Positions 1 through 8,329 of a stretch of DNA of 56,336 bases are shown piece after piece. Both the position numbers and the translations under genes were made by a program. Location of the stretch: positions 1 to 56,336 of the forward strand of contig CAJUHL010000006.1 in assembly GCA_910586425.1 (NCBI GenBank), written 5' to 3'. The notes under the pieces were generated by a model. It worked only from the letters and a program-made list of their open reading frames with translations. It was not told the DNA's origin and searched no databases. The DNA is from an uncultured Bacilli bacterium (GTDB lineage Bacteria > Bacillota_I > Bacilli_A > RF39 > UBA660). The stretch's first letter is position 1. Each line of letters starts with the position of its first letter.

Positions 1-285
1 TGAAATTCTAATTTTTTTATTTGTTTTTTCGTCAATAGTATGTCCTATTCTAGTTCTTTTCTTAGTTTTAGGATCAATTAACATAACGTTTGATGCATGG
101 ATAGGTGCTTCTATTTCTAGAATACCACCAGTTTCTTGTCCATTACCTTTTTTATGTTTTTTAACAATATTAACACCTTCAACGATTACTCGATTTTCTT
201 TTTTAAGTGTTTTTGTTATTTTTCCTTCTTTACCTTTACTAGATCCAGCGATTACTACGACTTTATCTCCTACTTTAAAGTTCAT
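1..285 (-). CDS. rplX: 50S ribosomal protein L24 (partial, C-terminus outside window)
   Basis: Assembly-initiator protein of the large subunit, binding the 5' part of 23S rRNA. The first 95 codons are visible: start ATG at 285-283 with an AGGAGG-type ribosome binding site just upstream, then an N-terminal KOW-type stretch (KVGDKVVVIAGSSKGKEGK). The reading frame is open to base 1, so the last few residues (the family is about 100 aa) lie outside the window. It follows rplN by 11 bases, the usual order of the S10/spc cluster. It is below the usual ORF listing only because it is cut by the edge. Confidence 0.95.
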   Translation of the reverse strand, partial: MNFKVGDKVVVIAGSSKGKEGKITKTLKKENRVIVEGVNIVKKHKKGNGQETGGILEIEAPIHASNVMLIDPKTKKRTRIGHTIDEKTNKKIRIS

Positions 286-296
286 AATATCCTCCT

Positions 297-665
297 TTAT
301 AGCACTTCTTTAGCTAAAGATACTATTTTCATATAATCTTTATCACGTAATTCACGTGCTACTGGTCCAAAGATACGAGTTCCAACTGGAGTCTTGTCAT
401 CTTTGATAATTACACAAGCATTATCATCGAATTTAATGTAGCTTCCATCTTCACGATGTACACCTTGCTTACTTCTAACGATAACAGCTTTAACTACTTT
501 TCCTTTTTTAACAGTTCCATTAGGTGTGGCATTTTTAACTGTACCAACAACTATGTCACCGATATTACCAGTTTTAACTTTGCTTCCACCTAATACACGA
601 ATTACTAATAGTTCACGTGCACCAGTATTGTCTGCAACTTTCAAACGGCTTTCTTGTTGTAACAT
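297..665 (-). CDS. rplN: 50S ribosomal protein L14
   Basis: Large-subunit protein at the subunit interface, bound to 23S rRNA. The 122 aa length is the family norm. It starts [16 protein letters not shown] and keeps the conserved core ([27 protein letters not shown]) and the end [16 protein letters not shown] segment (here [16 protein letters not shown]). A ribosome binding site (GGAGGA) sits upstream of the ATG at 665. It lies between rpsQ (25 bases upstream) and rplX in the long S10 transcript. Confidence 0.98.
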   Translation of the reverse strand: MLQQESRLKVADNTGARELLVIRVLGGSKVKTGNIGDIVVGTVKNATPNGTVKKGKVVKAVIVRSKQGVHREDGSYIKFDDNACVIIKDDKTPVGTRIFGPVARELRDKDYMKIVSLAKEVL

Positions 666-690
666 AAATTAATCCTCCTTCACCTAAGAG

Positions 691-948
691 TTATAAAATA
701 ACTGCTTCTTTTACAATTTCTGCTAAGTAGAAATATTTTGTTTTAGAAATTGGTTTGGTTTCAATTATTCTAACTGTATCTCCTACTTTAGCTTTATTTG
801 TTTCATCATGTACTGCATATTTCTTTGAAGATTTTACTCTTTTTCCATATAATGGATGTTTCTTGTAAGTTTCAACTTTAACAGTAATTGTCTTATTGTT
901 TGATGCGCTTACTACTGTTCCAACGAATTCTTTTCTTACTTTTTCCAC
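691..948 (-). CDS. rpsQ: 30S ribosomal protein S17
   Basis: Primary 16S rRNA-binding protein with an OB fold. It is 85 aa, typical length. The conserved segments [17 protein letters not shown] and [19 protein letters not shown] are visible, as is the family's [16 protein letters not shown]. It starts 3 bases after the rpmC stop, so the two are probably translationally coupled. Confidence 0.98.
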   Translation of the reverse strand: MEKVRKEFVGTVVSASNNKTITVKVETYKKHPLYGKRVKSSKKYAVHDETNKAKVGDTVRIIETKPISKTKYFYLAEIVKEAVIL

Positions 949-951
949 TGT

Positions 952-1158
952 CTACTTTCCTCCTTGCTCATTTAATTCACGTTCACGAAGTACTGTTTTA
1001 AGTCTCGCTACTGTATGTCTTAAATCTCTTATTCTTGAAGGTTTTTCTAGATTTCCAGTTGCTTGTTGGAAACGTAAATTGAATAATTCTTCTTTGCTTT
1101 CTTTGATTTTTGTTTCAATTTCTTCAGTGGTAAGTTCTCTTATTTCTTTAACCTTCAT
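952..1158 (-). CDS. rpmC: 50S ribosomal protein L29
   Basis: Small alpha-helical 23S rRNA-binding protein near the exit tunnel, part of the docking site for SRP and trigger factor. It is 68 aa, with [15 protein letters not shown] at the N-terminus and the signature [20 protein letters not shown]. Its start overlaps the end of rplP by 11 bases, the usual rplP-rpmC arrangement. Confidence 0.97.
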   Translation of the reverse strand: MKVKEIRELTTEEIETKIKESKEELFNLRFQQATGNLEKPSRIRDLRHTVARLKTVLRERELNEQGGK

Positions 1159-1579
1159 TTATTTCACCACTTTCTTTTTTAATAAACTTTGTTTTGATTG
1201 GTAGTTTATGTGAAGCTAAACGTAATGCTTCTCTAGCAACTTCCTCTGAGACACCAGCTATTTCAAACATTATTTTTCCTTCTTTAACAACTGCTACCCA
1301 AGCTTCAACGTTTCCTTTACCTTTTCCTTGACGTGTACCAATTGGCTTTTTAGTAATTGGCATATGTGGGAAAATATTAATCCATACTTTTCCACCACGT
1401 TTCATATAACGTGTCATAGCAACACGAGCTGCTTCGATTTGTTGTTGGGTAATCCAAGCACCTTCCATTGCCATTAAACCATATTCACCAAAATTTACTT
1501 TGGTATTTCCTTTGGCTACACCATCATAACGTAAACGGTGTGGTCTTCTATATTTCGTTCTTTTCGGAATGACTGCCAT
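1148..1579 (-). CDS. rplP: 50S ribosomal protein L16
   Basis: Large-subunit protein near the A site and peptidyl-transferase centre. It is 143 aa with the family motifs [28 protein letters not shown] and [20 protein letters not shown]. The N-terminus reads [12 protein letters not shown] rather than the usual [11 protein letters not shown], so it is one residue longer. Its start codon is 32 bases inside the end of rpsC, with an AGGAGG site in the rpsC coding sequence. The overlap is longer than usual for this operon. Confidence 0.97.
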   Translation of the reverse strand: MAVIPKRTKYRRPHRLRYDGVAKGNTKVNFGEYGLMAMEGAWITQQQIEAARVAMTRYMKRGGKVWINIFPHMPITKKPIGTRQGKGKGNVEAWVAVVKEGKIMFEIAGVSEEVAREALRLASHKLPIKTKFIKKESGEINEG

Positions 1580-2231
1580 TTGGTTTTACCTCCTTTTCTT
1601 TAGAGGCAAGGATTTCTCCTTTATAAATCCATACTTTAACACCGATTTTACCATAAGTAGTATCTGCTTCTTTATGGGCATAATCAACATCAGCTCTTAA
1701 AGTATGTAATGGAATATTTCCTTCTGTATAACCTTCTGTTCTTGCCATATCAGCTCCACCCAAACGTCCTGATACAGAAGTTTTAATTCCTTTTGCTCCT
1801 GCCTTCATCGCATTTCTGATTGCCTTCTTTTGTGCAACACGGAATGAAACACGATTCTCAATTTGATGTGCGATATTTTCTGCAACTAATGCTGCATTGA
1901 TATCTGGATTTTTAATTTCCATAATAGAAATTTGAATATTTTCATTCACTAATTTTGATAACTCATTTTTTAACTTCTCAATTTCATCTCCACCGTGTCC
2001 AATGACAACACCTGGTTTTGCAGTGTGGATAATGATGTCTGTTTTAGACGCATTTCTTTCAATGATGACATTAGAAACAGATGCATCTTTTAATTTTTTT
2101 CCTAAAAACTTACGAATTTTGTTATCGTTATTTAAGTATTTTGCGAAATCTTTATTTCCTGCGTACCATTTAGATTCCCAAGTTTTATTGATTCCGATTC
2201 TAAGTCCTATTGGACTAACTTTTTGTCCCAT
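1548..2231 (-). CDS. rpsC: 30S ribosomal protein S3
   Basis: Head protein of the small subunit, lining the mRNA entry channel. It is 227 aa. The N-terminus is [26 protein letters not shown] type 2 domain follows ([14 protein letters not shown] at about residues 77-90), then the C-terminal S3 domain with [19 protein letters not shown]. The C-terminal tail ([19 protein letters not shown]) is short, polar and overlaps the rplP start. Confidence 0.98.
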   Translation of the reverse strand: MGQKVSPIGLRIGINKTWESKWYAGNKDFAKYLNNDNKIRKFLGKKLKDASVSNVIIERNASKTDIIIHTAKPGVVIGHGGDEIEKLKNELSKLVNENIQISIMEIKNPDINAALVAENIAHQIENRVSFRVAQKKAIRNAMKAGAKGIKTSVSGRLGGADMARTEGYTEGNIPLHTLRADVDYAHKEADTTYGKIGVKVWIYKGEILASKEKEVKPNGSHSEKNEI

Positions 2232-2247
2232 CAGTTACCCTCCTTTA

Positions 2248-2583
2248 CTATTTTTCATCACTCACAACAATTGTGATATGACTTGTTCTTTTTTTAATTG
2301 GATCCACGTGTCCACGTGAACCAAATTTCATTCTTTTCATCGTTTGACCTTCATTTACATATGCTTCTTTGACATATAAAGTAGATTTATCTAAATGTAA
2401 ATTGTTTTCTGCATTCGCTACTGCAGATTTTAAGACTTTATGACTTAATCTTGCCGCATCTTTATTTAAATTGCTTAAAATTGTGTCAGCTTCTTCTACG
2501 CTTTTTCCACGTATCAAATCTATAACTAAACGGCACTTGCGAGGTGCGATCCTAAGGGATTTTGCAATCGCTTTTGCTTCCAT
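2248..2583 (-). CDS. rplV: 50S ribosomal protein L22
   Basis: Large-subunit protein whose beta-hairpin loop lines the nascent-chain exit tunnel, a site where macrolide-resistance changes map. It is 111 aa, starting MEAKAIAKSLRIAPRKCRLV, with the conserved end RGHVDPIKKRTSHITIVVSD. Its hairpin region (YVNEGQTMKRMKFGSRGHVD) looks intact, with no insertion or deletion seen. It is 16 bases upstream of rpsC. Confidence 0.98.
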   Translation of the reverse strand: MEAKAIAKSLRIAPRKCRLVIDLIRGKSVEEADTILSNLNKDAARLSHKVLKSAVANAENNLHLDKSTLYVKEAYVNEGQTMKRMKFGSRGHVDPIKKRTSHITIVVSDEK

Positions 2584-2607
2584 TTTAGTCCTCCTTCCTG
2601 ATAATTC

Positions 2608-2880
2608 CTATTTCTTATCTTTGTTATCGCCATGTCCACCAAATTTACGTGTTGGTACGAATTCACCTAATTTATGTCCAACCATATCTTCTGTAACATA
2701 AACTGGAATAAATTCTTTACCATTATGAACAGCAAATGTGTGTCCAATAAATTCAGGATAAATTGTTGAACGGCGAGACCATGTTTTAATTACTTCTTTT
2801 TTCCCAGAAGATGCAACTTTCTCAACCTTTTTCTTTAGATGTTCATCAATAAAAGGTCCTTTTTTTAAACTTCTAGCCAT
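2608..2880 (-). CDS. rpsS: 30S ribosomal protein S19
   Basis: Small-subunit head protein that contacts S13 and the A-site tRNA region. It is 90 aa, with [15 protein letters not shown] at the N-terminus and the signature [18 protein letters not shown], ending in a lysine-rich tail. It lies between rplB and rplV in the usual order, with good ribosome binding sites on both sides. Confidence 0.98.
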   Translation of the reverse strand: MARSLKKGPFIDEHLKKKVEKVASSGKKEVIKTWSRRSTIYPEFIGHTFAVHNGKEFIPVYVTEDMVGHKLGEFVPTRKFGGHGDNKDKK

Positions 2881-2896
2881 CTAAACCATCCTTTCA

Positions 2897-3727
2897 CTAT
2901 TTTTTACGACGACGAACAATTAACTTATCAGAAGCTTTTTTGTTTTGACGTGTCTTATATCCCAATGCAGGTTTCCCCCAAGGAGTAACTGGTCCTTTAC
3001 GTCCAACTGGCGCACGACCTTCTCCACCACCATGAGGGTGATCATTAGGGTTCATAACAGATCCACGAACTGTAGGACGAATTCCCATATGTCTTTTACG
3101 TCCTGCTTTACCAATGTTTACAAGTTCATGATCCGCATTACCAACTTCTCCAATAGTCGCTCTACAAGTACTTAACACTTTACGAACTTCTCCACTGGTA
3201 AGTCGGAGTAATGTATACTTTCCTTCACGTCCTAAAATTTGAACGCTAGACCCAGCTGAACGGGCTAATTCTCCACCTTTGCCAGCTTTTAACTCTACAT
3301 TATGAACCATAGTTCCTTCTGGAATGTTTTCTAAAGGTAGTGCATTACCAACTTTGATATCCGCATTCGCACCACTTTCAGTCTTCATTCCCACTTCTAA
3401 TCCTTTTGGAGCTAAAATATATCTTTTTTCTCCATCGGCATATGTAATTAAAGCAATGTTAGCAGTTCTATTTGGATCGTATTCAATAGAAGTAACTGTA
3501 CCAACTACACCATCTTTGTTTCGTTTGAAATCAATGATACGGTATTTTCTTTTGGCTCCACCACCACGGTGTCTTACAGTCACTTTACCTTGATTATTAC
3601 GACCACCATTTTTCTTTAATGTAACAACCAATGACTTTTCAGGAGTGGTTTTTGTAATTTCTTCATAAGTTAATTTTGACATACCACGTGTCCCTGGAGT
3701 ATTTGGTTTATAACTTTTAATCGCCAT
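2897..3727 (-). CDS. rplB: 50S ribosomal protein L2
   Basis: Large 23S rRNA-binding protein needed for subunit association and peptidyl transfer. It is 276 aa, family-typical. The N-terminal OB-like domain is followed by the SH3-like domain. The signature [19 protein letters not shown] around residues 217-235 includes the conserved histidine linked to peptidyl transferase activity. The C-terminus is arginine/lysine-rich (KLIVRRRKK). Confidence 0.99.
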   Translation of the reverse strand: MAIKSYKPNTPGTRGMSKLTYEEITKTTPEKSLVVTLKKNGGRNNQGKVTVRHRGGGAKRKYRIIDFKRNKDGVVGTVTSIEYDPNRTANIALITYADGEKRYILAPKGLEVGMKTESGANADIKVGNALPLENIPEGTMVHNVELKAGKGGELARSAGSSVQILGREGKYTLLRLTSGEVRKVLSTCRATIGEVGNADHELVNIGKAGRKRHMGIRPTVRGSVMNPNDHPHGGGEGRAPVGRKGPVTPWGKPALGYKTRQNKKASDKLIVRRRKK

Positions 3728-3744
3728 ATATATCCTCCTTTAGA

Positions 3745-4026
3745 TTAGTTCAGTTCAATTGAACTTCCTTCTCTTAATTTAACAATTGCTTTTTTCACTT
3801 TATTTGTTTTTCCAGCATAACGTCCCACTCTTTTTTTCTTAGGTTTTACGTTTACTGTATTAACACTTTCTACTTTGACATCAAAGATGTGTTCAATGGC
3901 TTGTTTAATTTGTGTTTTATTGGCCTTTACATCCACACTAAATGTCATTGTATTTTGTGTTTGTGCTAAATTCGCACTTTTTTCAGTAATAATTGGTGCC
4001 TTAATAATATCTCTATAGTTATTCAT
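3745..4026 (-). CDS. rplW: 50S ribosomal protein L23
   Basis: Exit-tunnel rim protein and main docking point for trigger factor and SRP. It is 93 aa, starting [18 protein letters not shown], with the conserved internal segment [19 protein letters not shown] and the basic loop [19 protein letters not shown]. Its ATG shares one base with the rplD stop codon (TAATG), implying translational coupling. Confidence 0.98.
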   Translation of the reverse strand: MNNYRDIIKAPIITEKSANLAQTQNTMTFSVDVKANKTQIKQAIEHIFDVKVESVNTVNVKPKKKRVGRYAGKTNKVKKAIVKLREGSSIELN

Positions 4027-4649
4027 TAAACAAGCACCTCCTCTATTTGTTTGATGGCTGCTTCTGTCACAATCATGTTGTCTGCAGAAACAATATCCAA
4101 TGTATTAATCTCATTTGCTTCTAGTAAAATAACATTACTTAAGTTGCGGGTTGCTAAAATCATATTTTCATCAATCGCATCAACCACAATTAATACATTT
4201 TTTTCTATTTTTAAATCATTTAAGAATGCTTTTGCTTCTTTGGTTTTACCTGTTTCAAACTGAACCTTATCTACGATAATTAATTCACTATTAATTGTTT
4301 TATAAGCCAAAGCTGATTTTAAAGCAAGTCTTCTTTCTTTACGGTTCATTTTCTTGTCATAACTTCTGTTATGAGGTCCGAATACAATACCACCATGATA
4401 CCATTGTGCTGCGCGGATACTTCCTTGTCTTGCACGACCAGTACCTTTTTGACGCCATGGTTTTCTTCCTCCACCGCTTACTTCACTACGTGTCTTCGTT
4501 TCATGAGTACCTTGTCTCATGGAATTTCTTGCTAATGTAATCGCATCATATAAAACGGCATCGTTTGGTACAATTCCCCAAACTTCCTCGTTTAATGAAA
4601 TGTCATTTACTTTTTCACCCTTAACATTTAATACAGACATTTTTTTCAT
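4026..4649 (-). CDS. rplD: 50S ribosomal protein L4
   Basis: Large-subunit protein with an extended loop in the exit tunnel; in gamma-proteobacteria it also represses its own S10 operon. It is 207 aa. The central loop signature ([20 protein letters not shown], then [19 protein letters not shown]) is present at about residues 55-90. The ATG at 4649 is preceded by GGGAGG at good spacing; a second in-frame ATG three codons later has no better site. Confidence 0.98.
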   Translation of the reverse strand: MKKMSVLNVKGEKVNDISLNEEVWGIVPNDAVLYDAITLARNSMRQGTHETKTRSEVSGGGRKPWRQKGTGRARQGSIRAAQWYHGGIVFGPHNRSYDKKMNRKERRLALKSALAYKTINSELIIVDKVQFETGKTKEAKAFLNDLKIEKNVLIVVDAIDENMILATRNLSNVILLEANEINTLDIVSADNMIVTEAAIKQIEEVLV

Positions 4650-4664
4650 ATTATTGCCTCCCTA

Positions 4665-5459
4665 CTAATTTTCTTCTACAGTTTCTGTAGCTTCTTCTGT
4701 TACTTCTTCGGCAGTTTCTACTACTTCTTCTGTACTTTCAGTAGATTCCAATGTTGCATCGCTGGTTACTTCAGTTACCTCTTCAGGAATTTCTGTTACA
4801 TAAGAATTCAATTCTTCTGTTTCTCTTACTTTTCCTGGATTTTTCACAGCAGTTTTGATGACTACTAATGATTTTTTAGGTCCTGGAACATTTCCTTTGA
4901 CTAAGATTACATTATTTTCTACATCTATCATAACAATTTCAAGATTTTGAATTGTTACAGTTAATGTACCCATATGTCCTGGTAATTTTTTACCTTTGAA
5001 AACACGCATTGGTCTCATTGTACCCATGGAACCTGGTCCTCTATGATAGTGTGAACCATGTCCCATAGGCCCTCTTGATTGCCCATGTCTTTTGATAACA
5101 CCTTGGAACCCTTTTCCTTTCGTAGTTCCTGTTACATCAACAACTTCTCCTTCAGTAAAGATATCTGCTTTGATTTCCTGTCCTAAAGAATAGTTATTTA
5201 CATCCACACCCCTAATTTCTCTAAAGAAGCGCTTAGGTGTAGTGTTTGCTTTGTTGGTAATTCCAACTGAAGCTTTTGTCGCTAATTTTTCTCTTTTGGT
5301 ATCAAAACCAAGTTGAATTGCTTCATAACCATCATTTTCTTTTGTCTTAATTTGTGTTACCACATTTGGTTCTACTTCAATGACAGTTACTGGAATCAAT
5401 TTACCTGATTTTGTAAATACTTGAGTCATTCCTAATTTACGACCTAAGATTCCTTTCAT
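4665..5459 (-). CDS. rplC: 50S ribosomal protein L3 with long acidic C-terminal extension
   Basis: Early-assembly 23S rRNA-binding protein near the peptidyl-transferase centre. It starts [15 protein letters not shown] and carries the conserved core with [30 protein letters not shown] and [13 protein letters not shown]. The core ends around residue 210 ([15 protein letters not shown]). Bacterial L3 is usually about 205-215 aa; this one is 264 aa. The extra ~50 residues are almost only Glu, Thr, Val, Ser and Ala with essentially no basic residues after the core, for example [20 protein letters not shown]. The tail ends at a normal stop and the downstream rplD site is intact, so it is a real extension and not a frame error. 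Confidence 0.97.
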   Translation of the reverse strand: MKGILGRKLGMTQVFTKSGKLIPVTVIEVEPNVVTQIKTKENDGYEAIQLGFDTKREKLATKASVGITNKANTTPKRFFREIRGVDVNNYSLGQEIKADIFTEGEVVDVTGTTKGKGFQGVIKRHGQSRGPMGHGSHYHRGPGSMGTMRPMRVFKGKKLPGHMGTLTVTIQNLEIVMIDVENNVILVKGNVPGPKKSLVVIKTAVKNPGKVRETEELNSYVTEIPEEVTEVTSDATLESTESTEEVVETAEEVTEEATETVEEN

Positions 5460-5476
5460 AACTTTTCCTCCTTAAA

Positions 5477-5785
5477 TTATAACTTGATTTGAATATCAAC
5501 ACCGCTTGGAATTTCTAGATGAGTTAATGCATCTACTGTTTCCTTGCTTGGATTGTTGATTACAATAAGTCTCTTGTGTGTTCTTTTTTCAAATTGTTCT
5601 CTTGAGTCTTTGTACTTGTGTACTGCTCTTAAGATGGTGATTTTTTCAACTTCTGTTGGAAGTGGAATTGGTCCACTAATGCTTCCACCTGTTCTTTTTA
5701 CAGTTTCCACAATTTTAGCACAAGCTACATCTAAACTTTTGTGTTCAAATGCTTTTAATTTGATACTTACTTTTGTTGCAGCCAT
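5477..5785 (-). CDS. rpsJ: 30S ribosomal protein S10
   Basis: First gene of the S10 operon; it is a small-subunit head protein and, as NusE, a partner of NusB in antitermination. It is 102 aa with the signature [17 protein letters not shown] and [12 protein letters not shown]. The ATG at 5785 follows GGGAGGATACA. Upstream are the operon promoter and a structured leader of about 125 nt. Confidence 0.98.
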   Translation of the reverse strand: MAATKVSIKLKAFEHKSLDVACAKIVETVKRTGGSISGPIPLPTEVEKITILRAVHKYKDSREQFEKRTHKRLIVINNPSKETVDALTHLEIPSGVDIQIKL

Positions 5786-5827
5786 ATTGTATCCTCCCTT
5801 CGCCTATATCCAGTATAGACTAGCTCC

Positions 5828-5894
5828 GTGTAAAAACCTGATATTGAAGTTAAATTTTCTAACAACTTAACCTGGCGTATCAGCAACCTTACAC
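5828..5894 (-). promoter_or_regulatory. Structured S10 operon leader (candidate ribosomal-protein leader)
   Basis: Between the promoter and rpsJ the transcript can form one long nested hairpin. An outer stem GTGTAA (5894-5889) pairs with TTACAC (5833-5828). A middle stem CTGATA/TATCAG and an inner stem AGGTTAA/TTAACTT close a 13-nt loop. Internal loops separate the stems. A short T-run (GTTTTT) follows the middle stem, so a termination/antitermination role is possible. Putative S10 leaders have been proposed in Firmicutes; whether this matches that model was not tested. Confidence 0.55.
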
Positions 5895-5918
5895 ATCAAT
5901 GCTCGCCACACATTCATA

Positions 5919-5947
5919 ATTATACAAGAATATTATATGAAATGCAA
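5919..5947 (-). promoter_or_regulatory. S10 operon promoter (sigma-A type)
   Basis: On the minus strand: -35 TTGCAT (5947-5942), 17-base spacer, -10 TATAAT (5924-5919). It points at rpsJ, about 130 bases downstream, and would start transcription just before the structured leader. Confidence 0.75.
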
Positions 5948-5991
5948 GCAAAATTTAGACTTTTGTGACAAATTTTTACAAATGTTAAATG

Positions 5992-6019
5992 AAAATGTAT
6001 GCTATTTCGCATACATTTT
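5992..6019. terminator. Bidirectional-looking terminator hairpin
   Basis: An 11-bp perfect stem, AAAATGTATGC (5992-6002) and its complement (6009-6019), with a 6-base loop. T-rich sequence follows on the plus strand and a short one on the minus strand. It lies 83 bases after the nucleotidyltransferase stop (minus strand) and just upstream of the S10 promoter, so it would insulate the ribosomal operon. Confidence 0.7.
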
Positions 6020-6101
6020 TTGAAAAACTAACTATAAATTTTTGTAGACGCTTTTTTCTCTTTTCTCTATATAGGAACACAAATGATCGCGAAATAAATA
6101 A

Positions 6102-6860
6102 TTACTGGTATTTTTTATTGAACTGATCTTCATATTTTTTGAGTAATAACATAGCTTTTTCCAAATTATCCTCTATATCTTTTAAATCAGTAATTTTATA
6201 TAACGATTCAAGTTCTACCACGACTTCTTTTGGTAAATGATTCGATATATGACATAAAACATAATCATAATGTCTGGGTGTATATATTAACCTTACAATC
6301 TTAACAAGCGGATCTGCCACATTCTCTATATACTTTGTATATGCTTCTAAATATTGATTACGCATTATATATTTTTTTACTCTACTATTTTGCAAAATTC
6401 TATTTTTATTTTTCTCAAATACATTTTTGATTTCATCCAATTGAATTTGATAATCCTTAAACGAAATAATACTGGCTTTATCAAAAATAACAAGTGGCAG
6501 TTCTGCAATATCATCTTTGATATAGCAAGTGATGCCATAGCCTCTAACCTCATGTGATTGTACACAAATATCCAATGTCAAATATTCAGGAGTATTACGT
6601 AAATGAATATTACTTTGTGCAATATTACTTCTAATGTCATCTACTCTAGAATCGATGTTTCCTATTTTCTTCAATTCTTCTATACATTCATATAAAAATG
6701 TTTCTTGATATCCTTTATTTACATCAAACCAAAAATCAATATCCGAATATTCATCGACTCTATTCATCCCATCTGCGCCTTCTAACCACATTGCATTTAC
6801 ATATGGTTTATCTTGACTAACTTCTTTCAAAAACTGAATAATTTCTGTCCTATCTAGCAT
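6102..6860 (-). CDS. Nucleotidyltransferase-fold protein, aminoglycoside-adenylyltransferase-like
   Basis: It is 252 aa. Near the N-terminus (about residues 26-46) is WLEGADGMNRVDEYSDIDFW, which fits the nucleotidyltransferase pattern of a glycine-rich turn followed by D-x-D metal ligands. The first motif is GADG rather than the usual GS. The rest is alpha-helical with no motif I recognise. The ATG at 6860 (MLDRTEII) has TAGGAG at good spacing; an in-frame ATG 12 codons earlier has no site. It is monocistronic and flanked by a terminator and a decayed region, so it looks like an accessory gene. Substrate is unknown; an antibiotic target is possible but not shown. Confidence 0.6.
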   Translation of the reverse strand: MLDRTEIIQFLKEVSQDKPYVNAMWLEGADGMNRVDEYSDIDFWFDVNKGYQETFLYECIEELKKIGNIDSRVDDIRSNIAQSNIHLRNTPEYLTLDICVQSHEVRGYGITCYIKDDIAELPLVIFDKASIISFKDYQIQLDEIKNVFEKNKNRILQNSRVKKYIMRNQYLEAYTKYIENVADPLVKIVRLIYTPRHYDYVLCHISNHLPKEVVVELESLYKITDLKDIEDNLEKAMLLLKKYEDQFNKKYQ

Positions 6861-6954
6861 AAATTCAACTCCTACCCTATTATAGCATTCGCACATTTAA
6901 AATTCCATTATAATAAGTTTTATTTATATTATTATTTTTGATACACAATTCTAT

Positions 6955-7118
6955 CAATAACTTTCTTTATATAGATATTTTTATTTCTTCTACCAAATGA
7001 AATATCTGTATCGTTTTATCCACATAATTATCACAATTTTATTCTTTGCTTCCTTTATGATATCAATAAGTAGCGAAGAAACATCATAAATCTCTTTTTC
7101 AAAGAAAATGTGATGGTT
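6955..7118 (-). pseudogene. Decayed C-terminal fragment of an ORF6N/RhuM-type protein
   Basis: Reading the minus strand from about 7115 gives HHIFFEKEIYDVSSLLIDI, then IKEAKNKIVI; after a frame change comes DNYVDKTIQIF, followed by a stop. Together these resemble the C-terminal block of ORF6N-domain (RhuM-like, phage-antirepressor related) proteins, which reads roughly FFxGQIYDAYxFxxDLIxxAKKSIxxIDNYxDxxxL. No start and no N-terminal DNA-binding part remain. The assignment is from memory of the family and needs a search. Confidence 0.45.
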
Positions 7119-7399
7119 TACTTTAACATCAATTTAATCAAACTGATTGTCATAATCTATCACCTTTGTTTCAGAATTAAAAAGGCATGTACAATAATCA
7201 TTGATGGAAATACATTTTTGCATCATCACAAATGCATCCATATCGCTATACTAACACTAGTCATGGATAAGATTAATAAAGGAGAACTAGGTTACGAAGA
7301 CTATTAAAAAAAGCATTTTAATTTTTCTATCTTTTTTTATCATTTTCTTATATAATATAAACAGGGGATTTATCCTTAATTTAAAAAAGGAGTGACAAA
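7119..7399. other. Gene-poor stretch before the SDR gene
   Basis: About 280 bases with no supported gene. A plus-strand open frame (7110-7307) ends in a protein-like stretch (CIHIAILTLVMDKINKGELG) but has no ribosome binding site and no recognisable family; it may be another gene fragment. A TATAAT sequence in 7345-7365 may serve the SDR gene, whose ribosome binding site is AAAAGGAG just before 7400. Confidence 0.4.
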
Positions 7400-8167
7400 A
7401 TGATCGCACTTATCACTGGAGGTAGTTCAGGAATTGGATTATCCATCGCAAAACGATTACATCAACTGGGATATGACATTATACTAGTCGCAAGAGATAT
7501 TGAAAAATTAGAAAAAGCAAAAAAAGAAATTAATGAAACAACGGAAGTAATTGCTATTGACATCTCAACACTCAAAAACTGTAAAGAATTATACAAACAA
7601 GTCAAAGATAGAGACATTGATATTGTAGTAAACAGTGCTGGTTTTGGAATGCATGGCAAATTTCTGGAACAAAATATGGAAGAACAATTGGATATGATTG
7701 ACCTTAATGTCAAATCAACACAAATATTGACAAAACTATTTCTCCAAGATTTCAAAGAAAAAAACCACGGCTATATTCTGAATATCGCATCTACTGCAGC
7801 ATTTTCACCAGGGCCTCTAATGGCATGTTACTTTGCATCCAAAGCTTATGTATTAAGACTAACAGAAGCAATTGCAGAAGAAATCAAACAGGAAAAGAGA
7901 AAAGTATATGTCGGTTGTTTATGTCCAGGCCCAGTGGATACCCACTTTAATGATAAATTAGGTGTCAAGTTCGCTAAAGCACAGAACAGTGATGAACTAG
8001 CTGCATATGCTATACAAAAAATGTTTCAAAGGAAACTTGTCATTATCCCAACATTCAATCACAAACTAAATGCTTTTCTAAATAAATTTGTACCAACTAA
8101 AATACTATTAAAAGCAAACTATAACGTTCAAATCAAAAAAATAAATAATGCAAAAAAGAATAAGTAA
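7400..8167 (+). CDS. Short-chain dehydrogenase/reductase (SDR family)
   Basis: NAD(P)-dependent oxidoreductase of unknown substrate, 255 aa. The N-terminal Rossmann glycine motif is TGGSSGIG at residues 6-13. NSAG (the NNAG position) is at about 80, and the catalytic Tyr and Lys lie in CYFASKAYV at about residue 150. The C-terminus is basic with KINNAKKNK. The closest well-known group is the DltE/YqjQ-like SDRs, but I cannot place it further. It is monocistronic, runs against its neighbours and ends in a shared terminator. Confidence 0.85.
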   Translation: MIALITGGSSGIGLSIAKRLHQLGYDIILVARDIEKLEKAKKEINETTEVIAIDISTLKNCKELYKQVKDRDIDIVVNSAGFGMHGKFLEQNMEEQLDMIDLNVKSTQILTKLFLQDFKEKNHGYILNIASTAAFSPGPLMACYFASKAYVLRLTEAIAEEIKQEKRKVYVGCLCPGPVDTHFNDKLGVKFAKAQNSDELAAYAIQKMFQRKLVIIPTFNHKLNAFLNKFVPTKILLKANYNVQIKKINNAKKNK

Positions 8168-8180
8168 AACGCTTATTCTT
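8156..8180. terminator. Convergent terminator (SDR / small membrane protein)
   Basis: A 9-bp stem, AAGAATAAG (8156-8164) with CTTATTCTT (8172-8180), overlaps the ends of two convergent genes. It can serve both strands, though the flanking T-runs are short. Confidence 0.6.
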
Positions 8181-8328
8181 TATTAATATATAACATAATT
8201 CCAATACCAATTGTCATGACACCAATTCCGCCTAATATAAAACTAAATTCCATCCATAATAGAAAAGCAATTATAATTAATAAAAATCCTGTGATTAGAA
8301 ATCGTTTGAATAACGCAATATTTTTCAT
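8173..8328 (-). CDS. Small membrane protein of unknown function
   Basis: It is 51 aa. It starts MKNIALFKRF and is followed by two hydrophobic segments (about residues 11-27 and 30-47), ending in a short charged tail (YINKE). The ATG at 8328 is preceded by GGAGGAG at ideal spacing, inside the last codons of the licD gene. That ties it to the ispD-like/licD transcript. No family is recognised. The longer open frame upstream runs antisense-like through licD and is not real. Confidence 0.6.
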   Translation of the reverse strand: MKNIALFKRFLITGFLLIIIAFLLWMEFSFILGGIGVMTIGIGIMLYINKE

Positions 8329-8329
8329 G

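Noticed and set aside
136..336. Plus-strand open frame over rplX
   Set aside because: It lies antisense to rplX, whose coding frame and start are clear; composition is low complexity (Phe/Ser/Thr).
2305..2325. CACGTG-containing sequences in ribosomal genes as extra parS sites
   Set aside because: They share only the central CACGTG and lack the flanking TGTTT/AAACA.
7110..7307. Plus-strand open frame of 65 codons
   Set aside because: No ribosome binding site and no recognised family; possibly a gene fragment, so described only as part of the gene-poor stretch.
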